Source of the DNA: Candidatus Saccharibacteria bacterium UBA3304
GTDB taxonomy: Bacteria; Patescibacteriota; Saccharimonadia; Saccharimonadales; Saccharimonadaceae
Assembly: GCA_002361425.1 (NCBI GenBank)
Contig: DESW01000012.1
Location: 1-33,366 of the forward strand
DNA length: 33,366 bases
Direction of reading: 5' to 3'
Within the stretch, counting starts at the first letter, position 1. The number at the start of each line of letters is the position of its first letter. The notes under the pieces are model-generated. The model was not told the origin of the DNA. It saw only the letters and a program-made list of their open reading frames with translations, and searched no databases. The position numbers and the translations under genes are program-made. Of the stretch, positions 7,840 through 14,697 are shown piece after piece.

Positions 7840-8514
7840 ATGATTAGCGCCGCGACATTACAAATAATCGCAATTATCTCGATGACTATTGACCACATTG
7901 GCTATTATCTCGTTCCTGATTGCTGGCCGCTCCGCGTCATTGGGCGCATCGCTTTTCCAATCTTCGCTTTCATGCTAGCGGAAGGCTTTAAACATACGCA
8001 TTCGCGCTCGAAGTATTTTGCTCGTCTTCTCGTGACTGCTCTCGTTGCGCAGGTATTGTTCTATGTTTCTGCCCAGTGCTTCGGCGCTCGCTATTACCAT
8101 AACGTAGTCTTCACGCTCGCCTTTGCCTTTGTTTCGCTGATCTGCGCAGAGCAGGGCGGCTTCTTCTTGATCGGTATTCCGCTCCTAGTCCTAGCGGCTG
8201 GCGCATTTGAATGCGAGTATGGCGCGTATGGTGTTCTTATGATCGTGCTGTTTTATTATTCCGATAAACTCTTTAAAAATAATCGTTTCTTATGCGTAAT
8301 GGCGCAGGCTATTTCATTAGTTGCCATGATGTCGTCTGTCGCGCTTGAATCTGGCTGGCTCGTCCAAGTATATTCATTCTTCGCAATCATTCCTATCGCT
8401 TTATATTCCGGCAAAAAAGGGCGGCGATTGCCGCGCCTCTTTGGCTACGTTTATTATCCGGCTCACATCGCCGTATTCTTATTAGTTAAAGCTTTTCTAG
8501 TACTGCCATCGTAG
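7840..8514 (+). CDS. TraX-family polytopic membrane protein
   Basis: 224 residues from ATG 7840; an in-frame ATG at 7687 would add 51 residues without membrane-protein character and would run over both promoters, so 7840 is preferred. The start 'LQIIAIISMTIDHIGYYL' and the following 'GRIAFPIFAFMLAEGFKHTHS' are typical of TraX proteins, named after the F-pilin acetyltransferase and widespread in bacteria as acyltransferase-like membrane proteins. About seven hydrophobic segments fill the rest. Its substrate here is unknown; no pilin or conjugation genes are nearby, so a role in modifying a surface molecule is only a guess. The 3' end overlaps the converging methyltransferase gene by 29 bp. Confidence 0.85.
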   Translation: MISAATLQIIAIISMTIDHIGYYLVPDCWPLRVIGRIAFPIFAFMLAEGFKHTHSRSKYFARLLVTALVAQVLFYVSAQCFGARYYHNVVFTLAFAFVSLICAEQGGFFLIGIPLLVLAAGAFECEYGAYGVLMIVLFYYSDKLFKNNRFLCVMAQAISLVAMMSSVALESGWLVQVYSFFAIIPIALYSGKKGRRLPRLFGYVYYPAHIAVFLLVKAFLVLPS

Positions 8515-9070
8515 CAACGATGTGTAAGCTATACTCGTCGGCATGGTCGGCGAGAAATTCGTTGACGGCTTTAGCGCTGCCTGGTAGCTCTGCGTTGCGA
8601 TAGTCGTGGATTGTGATAATTCCGCCCGTCGTTATGCGCGGCGCAACGAGTGCTAGGCTGCTCTTAATTGACTCATAAAAATCGCCATCGAGCAAAGCGA
8701 AGGAAATCTGGCTTGGCAGATCGGAATCGCTCAACTCATTAAACCAACCTTTCACGATAACTGGATCCGGTAGAGCATATTTCTTGAATTTATGCTGCAC
8801 GGTCTCTGGGGAAGCCTTAAGTTCGCCCTCTTTGAAGCGCCAACCGTCGCCGCTATTATCTTCGGCAGTCTTTGCTGGCAAGCCTTCGAAAGAATCGTAA
8901 AGATAAAGCCACTTGTCTGGCGTATCGCGCAGTTCGCCGGCCAACAAAATCGAAGTATCGCCTTCATAGCAGCCAAACTCAACTACGTCGCCCGGCAAAT
9001 CTAGTGTCTTGCGCAATTCAGCTAACAACAATTCCGTTTCACGATTCGGAATCTGCAATTCTTTAGGCAT
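8486..9070 (-). CDS. TylF/MycF-like SAM-dependent O-methyltransferase
   Basis: 194 residues with a class I methyltransferase fold. The SAM-binding motif 'VVEFGCYEGDTS' is at about 29-40. 'YDSFEGLP' at 58-65 is the hallmark of the TylF (macrocin O-methyltransferase) family. 'LLDGDFYESIKSSL' at 127-140 and 'HDY' at 155-157 provide the acidic and His residues that bind metal and substrate in this family. Members methylate sugar hydroxyls, for example on natural products or surface polysaccharides; the substrate here is unknown. The start overlaps the end of the upstream kinase gene by 8 bp, so the two form an operon. Its 3' end converges with the TraX-like gene. Confidence 0.86.
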   Translation of the reverse strand: MPKELQIPNRETELLLAELRKTLDLPGDVVEFGCYEGDTSILLAGELRDTPDKWLYLYDSFEGLPAKTAEDNSGDGWRFKEGELKASPETVQHKFKKYALPDPVIVKGWFNELSDSDLPSQISFALLDGDFYESIKSSLALVAPRITTGGIITIHDYRNAELPGSAKAVNEFLADHADEYSLHIVATMAVLEKL

Positions 9071-9638
9071 CTAGAAATCCGATTTTCTTGCAGAGCTCAG
9101 CAAAATTCTCATGGAAGGTCTTGATGTCTGCAGAGTTATCGATGTAATAATCAGCAATAGCAATTGGGCCACCCTTTTCGAGATTTTCGATCTCCGTCTT
9201 GTCACGCTCGGCTGCTTCCTGTGCATTGAATGGGCGTACTGGGCGCTCTGCGAGACGCTTGCGGCGCAATGCTTTTGGTACGGTGATTGCGACTACGGTC
9301 ATCTCGGTAGGGAATTCTTGACGAAGGATTTTGTATTCAGTCCAGGAATAAAGGCCATCGAGCACGATGCGCTTCTGGCCAGCCTCAATGAGATTCTTAG
9401 CCTCTTTAACGACGCGGTTAACAACGAAGTCTTTGCCTTCTTTTTCGCGGATTTCTTCGCGGAATTTCTTTTCGTTTTCAGGCGTATCTTCGATGCCGGC
9501 TTCTTCCATGCCTTTTAGAATGACGCCGCCGAAATAAATCTTTGGGATTTTACGTTCAGTAAGATAATCAATGGCGGTTGACTTGCCACTACCGCACATA
9601 CCTACAATTGCTAGGATTTTTACATCTTTCTTTTCCAT
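9063..9638 (-). CDS. P-loop nucleotide kinase-like protein (UPF0200/dephospho-CoA-kinase-like)
   Basis: 191 residues. The Walker A loop 'GMCGSGKST' is at 13-21. The layout resembles the UPF0200 family and other small NMP-kinase-like enzymes: an 'IYFGGVILKGMEEAGI' segment after the P-loop, 'REEIREKEGKDFVVNRV', a 'RIVLDGLYSWTEYKILRQEF' Walker B-like strand, the LID-like 'RRKRLAERP', and 'IAIADYYIDNS' near the end. The exact substrate is not clear; a dephospho-CoA kinase role is possible, but the protein is not a canonical CoaE. It heads an operon with the TylF-like methyltransferase. Confidence 0.78.
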   Translation of the reverse strand: MEKKDVKILAIVGMCGSGKSTAIDYLTERKIPKIYFGGVILKGMEEAGIEDTPENEKKFREEIREKEGKDFVVNRVVKEAKNLIEAGQKRIVLDGLYSWTEYKILRQEFPTEMTVVAITVPKALRRKRLAERPVRPFNAQEAAERDKTEIENLEKGGPIAIADYYIDNSADIKTFHENFAELCKKIGFLDA

Positions 9639-9646
9639 TACTATCT

Positions 9647-9655
9647 AGTATAGCA
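9647..9655 (-). promoter_or_regulatory. Extended -10 promoter of the kinase-methyltransferase operon
   Basis: Read on the minus strand: TGC followed by TATACT (revcomp at 9647-9652), ending 8 nt before the ATG at 9638. No Shine-Dalgarno site and no clear -35 box are visible. Confidence 0.55.
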
Positions 9656-9697
9656 AATCTTGACTTTTTGCCCTAAAAACACCTAGTTCCTTAGCAC

Positions 9698-9725
9698 AAA
9701 AAATCTCCCGAACGGGAGATTTTTT
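9698..9725. terminator. Strong bidirectional intrinsic terminator
   Basis: A perfect 13-bp inverted repeat (9698-9710 and 9713-9725) with GC core TCTCCCG/CGGGAGA, a 2-nt centre, and A6/T6 ends. It lies 8 bp after the stop of the ytxH-like gene on the minus strand and closes the gatC-ytxH operon. Confidence 0.9.
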
Positions 9726-9733
9726 AAGTTGGC

Positions 9734-10015
9734 TTATTTCTTTTCGACTTTTTTAGCTACTTCGTCTTTGACGACCTTAGCTTCTTTGGCGATTTCTTTG
9801 CCAGCTTTTTCGGCTTCTTTCTTGCCGCGCTTAAGGAGTTTTTTGCCTTCGCTTTTAGCCTTGCTGCCAGCTTTCTTTGCGCCGTCTTTGATATCTTTGC
9901 GGGTTTCCTTGCCGGACTTTGGAGCCATGAGGACGCCTGCGACTGCGCCTGCGACGGTACCGAGGATTGCGCCTAGGACAAATTTGCCGCCACCGTTATC
10001 TTTCTTTTCTGCCAT
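9734..10015 (-). CDS. YtxH-like small membrane protein
   Basis: 93 residues. One Gly/Ala-rich hydrophobic segment (about 11-31, 'KFVLGAILGTVAGAVAGVLMAPKSGKETR') has the glycine-zipper pattern and the 'LxAPxSGxxTR' ending typical of YtxH-domain proteins. The remaining 60 residues are a Lys/Ala/Glu-rich helix. Members of this family are small stress-associated membrane proteins of unclear function. A Shine-Dalgarno site (AAAGGAGA) is 5 nt before the ATG and overlaps the end of the preceding gene; only one base separates the two genes. Confidence 0.85.
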   Translation of the reverse strand: MAEKKDNGGGKFVLGAILGTVAGAVAGVLMAPKSGKETRKDIKDGAKKAGSKAKSEGKKLLKRGKKEAEKAGKEIAKEAKVVKDEVAKKVEKK

Positions 10016-10016
10016 T

Positions 10017-10292
10017 CTATTCTCCTTTCTTGGATTTCTTGGCTTTCTTTTTCTCAGCCTTCTCGAGATAGTTCTCAGTGAAGTACTTTACTAGACCACC
10101 CACAGTTGTCATATCGCGAACGTTATCAGCGATATCGTCTGCCTTTTCGGCGATATTCTGACCTTGAAGCATGATCTTCTTAGCCTCTTTTGTAACACCA
10201 ATGAGCTTAATAAGCAAGATAATGCCTATTAGCAAGAAAAGAAATAGTGTGATTGATAGAATGAATACTAAAATCCAAGCAGGTGTTTCCAT
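10017..10292 (-). CDS. Small single-pass membrane protein (DUF948-like)
   Basis: 91 residues with one N-terminal transmembrane segment (about 6-29), then an amphipathic helix with regularly spaced charged residues ('GQNIAEKADDIADNVRDMTTV') and a Lys-rich end. The arrangement resembles DUF948-type proteins, which often sit beside YtxH proteins, as here. The pair probably works together at the membrane, but no biochemical role is known. GGGAG inside the end of galU provides the Shine-Dalgarno site. Confidence 0.65.
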   Translation of the reverse strand: METPAWILVFILSITLFLFLLIGIILLIKLIGVTKEAKKIMLQGQNIAEKADDIADNVRDMTTVGGLVKYFTENYLEKAEKKKAKKSKKGE

Positions 10293-10295
10293 GGT

Positions 10296-11138
10296 TTACT
10301 CTCCCATTTTAATGAATTCTTCGTAGGCGGCGTAATAGTTCTTTGGGTCGCCAGTGGTGAGCCACTTGCCCTTAGACTTAGTTACAATTACATCACCAGA
10401 CTTTGCAAGCTTCGTAATAGCGTCGACGGTCCAGAGCTCATTATCGAGACCAGTGTTGCTTGGCACGAGGTGAGCAAATACTTCTGGAGTAAGGAGATAG
10501 CGACCGTAGGAAGTGAGGTTGCTTGGGCTATCTTCTGGCTTAGCAGGTTTCTCGACGATATGGCTAAGCGTCATCTTCTTTTCGTCCTTAAGGGCGATCA
10601 TGCCATACTTATTCCAAACTTCCTGTGGCATTTCCTGTGCGGTAATGATTGCCTTAGCGTCCGGGTTCTTCTCGTAAGCTTCGATAAGAGTCTTAACGTC
10701 GCCTTCGCCGAAGATAAGGTCGTCGCTGTAGAGCGCGATGAATGCTTCGTCGTCATTAAGGTATGGCTTTGCGCTAGCGATTGGGGAGCCGTTGCCGTAA
10801 GGGTAGCTAGGATCCTGCTCGATGATTGTGATGTTTGCGAGGGAAAGAACTTCGCGAACTGCTTCGAAACGATCGAGCTTGCCCTGAGATTCTAGCTGCT
10901 TGTAAATCTTCTCGCAAGGATTCTTGAAGTAATCTTCGTAGATTGGCTTGCCTTCGTGGGTAGCAACGATGATGATATCTTTGATACCGCCAGCAACACA
11001 CTCTTCGACGACGTATTGCATAATTGGCTTAGCGCCGAGCGGAATCATCGCTTTTGGCACTGTCTTAGTGATTGGTAGGAAGCGGCTAGCGAAGCCTGCG
11101 TCCGTGATAACTGCCTTGGTTGGTTTTTTATATGACAT
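10296..11138 (-). CDS. galU: UTP-glucose-1-phosphate uridylyltransferase (GalU-like)
   Basis: 280 residues, close to the bacterial GalU length. The family makes UDP-glucose from UTP and glucose-1-phosphate for surface polysaccharides. Recognisable features are the N-terminal 'RFLPITKTVPK', 'KPIMQYVVEECVAGGIKDIIIV', 'LYSDDLIFGEG' (metal-binding region) and 'IVEKPAKPEDSPSNL'. The nucleotide loop is unusual: 'DAGFASR' (13-19) replaces the usual A-G-x-G-T-R, and 'PKAMIP' replaces PKEMLP. The fold is clear but nucleotide or sugar preference could differ from typical GalU. It sits in the gat operon behind gatB, with a strong Shine-Dalgarno site (AAGGAG) before the ATG. Confidence 0.88.
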   Translation of the reverse strand: MSYKKPTKAVITDAGFASRFLPITKTVPKAMIPLGAKPIMQYVVEECVAGGIKDIIIVATHEGKPIYEDYFKNPCEKIYKQLESQGKLDRFEAVREVLSLANITIIEQDPSYPYGNGSPIASAKPYLNDDEAFIALYSDDLIFGEGDVKTLIEAYEKNPDAKAIITAQEMPQEVWNKYGMIALKDEKKMTLSHIVEKPAKPEDSPSNLTSYGRYLLTPEVFAHLVPSNTGLDNELWTVDAITKLAKSGDVIVTKSKGKWLTTGDPKNYYAAYEEFIKMGE

Positions 11139-11152
11139 TTATTATCTCCTTT

Positions 11153-12571
11153 TTATGACAACTTACTTTTAATTAACTCGTTCACGCTAGCTGGGTTTGC
11201 TTTACCTTTCGATTTTTTCATTACTTGTCCAACTAGGAATCCAATCGCTTTCATTTCGCCGTTTCTGACATCTTCGGCCGCCTTTGCGCATTCTGGCATC
11301 ATGAGAACTTCATCGATAATTGCCGAGAGTGCGTTCTCGTCATTTTCCTGTAACAAATTCATTTCTTTAGCGAGCTGATGTGGGGTCTTGGTGGTGTTCT
11401 TCTTGTCGTACATTTCCATCAAGACGTCCTTAGCAGCGGTAGAGGAGAGCTCTTTCTTCTCAACCATTTCAGAGAGTTCGGTAAGTTCTGCGCCGGTCGC
11501 GAGGGAGAAATCTTTGTCTAAGTTTTCTTCTGCTAACAAAACGCTAGCAAACCAGTTTGCGACGCGTGGTGCGAGGCCGACATTCTTGTCGCAAACCTCA
11601 GCTAAACGCTGCGCGAGTACTGGGTAGTTAATAATCGCTTCAACTGCGCTTTCGTCAAGATTAAGCACGCCAAACTTTGAACGGTAGTCGGCTGGCATCA
11701 AAGGCATTTCTGCTGCAACCTTATCAACATAGGCCTGCTCGAGTACGATTGGCGGAACGTCTGGTTCTGGCATGTAGCGGTAATCCTGAGCCTCTTCCTT
11801 GCTGCGCTGGGAAGTAGTCTTGCCGGTCGTATCATTCCAGCCGCGAGTTTCCTGAACAACGCGCTCGCCCTTTTCGAGCAAAGCTTTCTGGCGCTTGTAT
11901 TCATACTCAACTGCGCGCTCGACGCTGCGGAAGGAGTTAAGGTTCTTAATCTCTGCGCGCGTACCGAGCTTATCGGTGTTAGAAATCGAAATGTTTACGT
12001 CGAAGCGCATGTTGCCTTGATAAAGATCACCATTCGTAACGTCAGCGTACATCATAAGGCGATGAAGCTCTTCGCAGTATGCGCGAGCCTGTGCTGCGGA
12101 ATGGATATCTGGCATAGAGACGATTTCGATAAGTGGCGTGCCGGCACGGTTAAGGTCGACTAGAGAATAGCTACCAAAGTGGGTAAGCTTACCGGCATCC
12201 TCTTCAAGGTGTGCATGTTCGATATGAACATCGCTTCCGTCTGGAAGATGAATCACGCCAGCGCCAATAATTGGCTGATACATCTGGGAAATCTGATAGC
12301 CTTTTGGCAAATCTGGGTAATAGTAATGCTTGCGGTCGAAACGGCTAACAAGATTAATTTTACAGTTCATTGCGAGACCAGCGCGAACTGCTTTCTCGAC
12401 AGCAGCCTTATTAAGCACTGGAAGCATGCCAGGTAATGCGTAGTCGATTGGGCTGACGCAAGAGTTTGGCTCTTTGTCTACAGCATCATTGTCGACGGCG
12501 CTAAACAATTTAGTTTTCGTGTTTAGCTGAACGTGGCATTCGATGCCGATGGTAATTTTATATTCACTCAT
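11153..12571 (-). CDS. gatB: Asp-tRNA(Asn)/Glu-tRNA(Gln) amidotransferase subunit B
   Basis: 472 residues, the usual length. GatB binds misacylated Glu-tRNA(Gln) (or Asp-tRNA(Asn)), activates it by ATP-dependent phosphorylation and receives ammonia from GatA. Family signatures are 'GIECHVQLNTKTKLFS' at the start, 'RFDRKHYYYPDLPKGYQISQ', 'HLEEDAGKL' and 'YRYMPEPDVPPI'. The C-terminal YqeY-like tRNA-binding domain occupies about residues 330-472, ending in 'NPASVNELIKSKLS'. The gene is preceded by AGGAG, 8 nt upstream of the ATG, and abuts the stop codon of the HEPN-like gene. It completes the GatCAB complex with gatC and gatA upstream. Confidence 0.96.
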   Translation of the reverse strand: MSEYKITIGIECHVQLNTKTKLFSAVDNDAVDKEPNSCVSPIDYALPGMLPVLNKAAVEKAVRAGLAMNCKINLVSRFDRKHYYYPDLPKGYQISQMYQPIIGAGVIHLPDGSDVHIEHAHLEEDAGKLTHFGSYSLVDLNRAGTPLIEIVSMPDIHSAAQARAYCEELHRLMMYADVTNGDLYQGNMRFDVNISISNTDKLGTRAEIKNLNSFRSVERAVEYEYKRQKALLEKGERVVQETRGWNDTTGKTTSQRSKEEAQDYRYMPEPDVPPIVLEQAYVDKVAAEMPLMPADYRSKFGVLNLDESAVEAIINYPVLAQRLAEVCDKNVGLAPRVANWFASVLLAEENLDKDFSLATGAELTELSEMVEKKELSSTAAKDVLMEMYDKKNTTKTPHQLAKEMNLLQENDENALSAIIDEVLMMPECAKAAEDVRNGEMKAIGFLVGQVMKKSKGKANPASVNELIKSKLS

Positions 12572-12994
12572 CTAAATTGCTCCTAAATCTTTTAATGCTT
12601 GCTTATAGGTCTCAAGCGCATGTAATGCTTGGCGATATTCAGGCTTAAAATCATGCTCATGTGCAATCTGGTTGCGAAGCTTGTGTGCGTGCCAAACTGC
12701 GTTAAGCTGGGTGAACTTTGCCTTGCCGATACGCTTGAGGCGATCGCCCATCGTACGACCTTGGACGCCCATTTCCACCAGAGCGCGATCGAGCAACTTG
12801 TCGCCTTCGATAATTGCCATCGAATAGCTAGACTCGTTATCTCTTTCAAGAGACTGCTCGATACGAAGGAAGTCTACCTGGTAGTCTTCCTTGTCAAAAT
12901 TATGGCTGCGTTTGCCAGTCATCGAAATCGCGAGGATGAACAAAATTCCTACGATCACAATTGCCACCAAGAAAACTAGTAGCGAACCGTCCAT
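12572..12994 (-). CDS. Membrane-anchored protein with a HEPN-like R-N-x3-H motif, inserted in the gat operon
   Basis: 140 residues. One N-terminal transmembrane helix (about 4-25) is followed by a predicted all-helical soluble domain. Near the end is 'KLRNQIAHEHDF', giving R107-N108-x3-H112. This matches the R-[polar]-x(3-5)-H signature of HEPN domains, found in many RNases and nucleotidyltransferase-associated proteins. The motif alone does not prove RNase activity; the 'RNxxAH' pattern also occurs in HEPN-fold proteins without known nuclease function. It lies between gatA (4 bp away) and gatB (no gap), so it is co-expressed with the tRNA amidotransferase. GGAGGA provides its Shine-Dalgarno site. 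I cannot name the family. Confidence 0.7.
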   Translation of the reverse strand: MDGSLLVFLVAIVIVGILFILAISMTGKRSHNFDKEDYQVDFLRIEQSLERDNESSYSMAIIEGDKLLDRALVEMGVQGRTMGDRLKRIGKAKFTQLNAVWHAHKLRNQIAHEHDFKPEYRQALHALETYKQALKDLGAI

Positions 12995-12997
12995 GGA

Positions 12998-14383
12998 CTA
13001 TTTATCCTCCAATTCGTCAGCGATGTGAAGCAAAATCTGATCGCTCTGGCGTGGACCAACGAGCTGAACGCCAATTGGTAAACCTTCTTTGCTCTTACCG
13101 GCAGGAATAGAAATTGCTGGGAGACCGGCCATGCTTGGCGGAACGGTCATCACGTCTTCAAGATACATCTTAAGTGGGTCGCTAGTGTTTTCGCCGAGCT
13201 TGAATGCTGGGTTTGGAGCGACTGGGCAGAGGAGTGCGTCAAATTCTTTGAACGCATCATTATAGGCATTAATAAGAAGAGTGCGAGCCTTCTGTGCTTT
13301 AAGATAGTAAGCATCGAAGAAGCCGGAGCTAAGTACGAAGTTACCGATCAAGATACGGCGCTTGTTCTCTGGCATGAAGCCCTCGTCGCGAGATTTGCTA
13401 TAGACGTCATCGAGGCACTTAATCTCGCTGGAGCGATGACCGTAGCGTATGCCATCATAGCGGCTAAGGTTGGAAGCAACCTCGGCAGGCTGAACGATGT
13501 AATAAATAGCCAAAGCGTATTTGAGGATTGGCATGCTAACTTCTTTAACTTCGTAGCCAGCTTTCTTGAGCTTAGCGACGTAATCATTCGTAACCTTCTT
13601 AACGTCATCATCAACGCCTTCGCCCATGAAGTCGGAAATAAGACCGATTTTCTTCTTGGCTGGTTTAGCTTCGGCGAGTGGCTTAGTCCAGTAATCGTTG
13701 AGGGTAGTGGAATCCTTTGCATCCTTGCCAGCGATGATAGACATAATGAAGTCTGCGTCTGCAGCGTTCTTAGCAAAGCAGCCCATCGTATCGGTTGAAG
13801 ACGCCATTGCGACTACGCCATAACGGCTAACTGCGCCATAAGTTGGTTTGACGCCGACGACGCCGTTAAAGCTAGCTGGCTGGCGAATGGAGCCACCAGT
13901 ATCGGAACCGAGTGCAAATGGAACGATGTCGAGCGCGACAGCAACTGCGCTACCGCCACTAGAACCACCAGCAACACGAGACTTGTCGTAAGCGTTAGAA
14001 GTTGGGCCGAAGTAAGAGTTTTCGGTACTACCACCGTGCGCGTAAGCATCGAGGTTAGCGCGACCAATCATGATAGCGCCTTCATCTTCGAGCTTCTTAA
14101 CTGCAGTTGCGGTGATTGGGGAAGCGAAATCCTCGAGCATCTTTGCGGCAGCTGTAGTGTCGCCTTCTGGGCTGAGATAGTTATCCTTCAAAGCGAAAGG
14201 CACACCAGCCAAACGGCCAGCAGGCTCACCTTTTTCAATCTTTGCATCAATTTCGCGAGCACGCTCAAGCGCGCCAGCTTCGTTCATTGAAATGAACGCG
14301 TGATATTCTTCGCATTCTTTTGCTCTGTCGAGCGCGGCACGAACGAGATCTACCGCTTTGGTGTTTTTATCGGCAATAATCAT
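12998..14383 (-). CDS. gatA: Asp-tRNA(Asn)/Glu-tRNA(Gln) amidotransferase subunit A
   Basis: 461 residues, amidase-signature family. GatA hydrolyses glutamine (or asparagine) to release ammonia for GatB. The Ser-cisSer-Lys triad is intact: K66 in 'PFALKDN', S141 in 'GGSSGGS' and S165 in 'DTGGSIRQPA', with the same spacing as in characterised GatA. The C-terminal 'PAISIPAGKSKEGLPIGVQLVGP' is also diagnostic. The ATG overlaps the gatC stop (ATGA), so translation is coupled. A missing glutaminyl- or asparaginyl-tRNA synthetase elsewhere in the genome would be the expected reason for keeping this complex, but that cannot be seen in this window. Confidence 0.97.
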   Translation of the reverse strand: MIIADKNTKAVDLVRAALDRAKECEEYHAFISMNEAGALERAREIDAKIEKGEPAGRLAGVPFALKDNYLSPEGDTTAAAKMLEDFASPITATAVKKLEDEGAIMIGRANLDAYAHGGSTENSYFGPTSNAYDKSRVAGGSSGGSAVAVALDIVPFALGSDTGGSIRQPASFNGVVGVKPTYGAVSRYGVVAMASSTDTMGCFAKNAADADFIMSIIAGKDAKDSTTLNDYWTKPLAEAKPAKKKIGLISDFMGEGVDDDVKKVTNDYVAKLKKAGYEVKEVSMPILKYALAIYYIVQPAEVASNLSRYDGIRYGHRSSEIKCLDDVYSKSRDEGFMPENKRRILIGNFVLSSGFFDAYYLKAQKARTLLINAYNDAFKEFDALLCPVAPNPAFKLGENTSDPLKMYLEDVMTVPPSMAGLPAISIPAGKSKEGLPIGVQLVGPRQSDQILLHIADELEDK

Positions 14384-14667
14384 AGAACTTTTGGCACCTT
14401 TATCTGGTTATCTTCGCTCTCGACCGTCAAAGCGAGCAAATCCTCGCGCTTTGCTTCAAAATCTTCAATTACGTCTTCGCGCCAAACATTCTGCATATCA
14501 AAGCACTGGTAAGTTGGCTCGACGTTTTCGGTATTAAGCTCGTCAAGCTGCGAGAAATAGTTAACAATATTTCCTAAGTCCCGAATCAGAGGCTCAATCT
14601 GTTCTTCGCTAAGCGAAATATTAGATAGCTCTGCCAAATGCAGGACATCTTCTCTAGTAATAGACAT
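14380..14667 (-). CDS. gatC: Asp-tRNA(Asn)/Glu-tRNA(Gln) amidotransferase subunit C
   Basis: 95 residues, the usual length for the small stabilising subunit that clamps GatA and GatB together. 'ITREDVLHLAELSNISLSEEQ' at the start and 'LDELNTENVEPTYQCFDMQNVWREDV' in the middle are typical GatC sequences. It ends in TGA overlapping the gatA start, showing that UGA is a stop in this organism. It opens the operon gatC-gatA-HEPN-like-gatB-galU-membrane protein-ytxH. The ATG follows a -10 box by 6 nt without a Shine-Dalgarno site. Confidence 0.93.
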   Translation of the reverse strand: MSITREDVLHLAELSNISLSEEQIEPLIRDLGNIVNYFSQLDELNTENVEPTYQCFDMQNVWREDVIEDFEAKREDLLALTVESEDNQIKVPKVL

Positions 14668-14673
14668 AGTTAA

Positions 14674-14679
14674 ATTATA
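14674..14679 (-). promoter_or_regulatory. -10 box of the gat operon, predicted leaderless
   Basis: TATAAT on the minus strand (revcomp at 14674-14679) ends 6 nt before the gatC ATG. It lies in the 30-bp gap after murA. No terminator is seen in that gap, so read-through from murA is also possible. Confidence 0.6.
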
Positions 14680-14697
14680 CTACATCTATCTCTGTTT

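Noticed and set aside
9659..9692. Plus-strand promoter starting with TTGACT at 9659
   Set aside because: At 17 bp the -10 position reads CTAGTT, a poor match, and no plus-strand gene follows before the bidirectional terminator.
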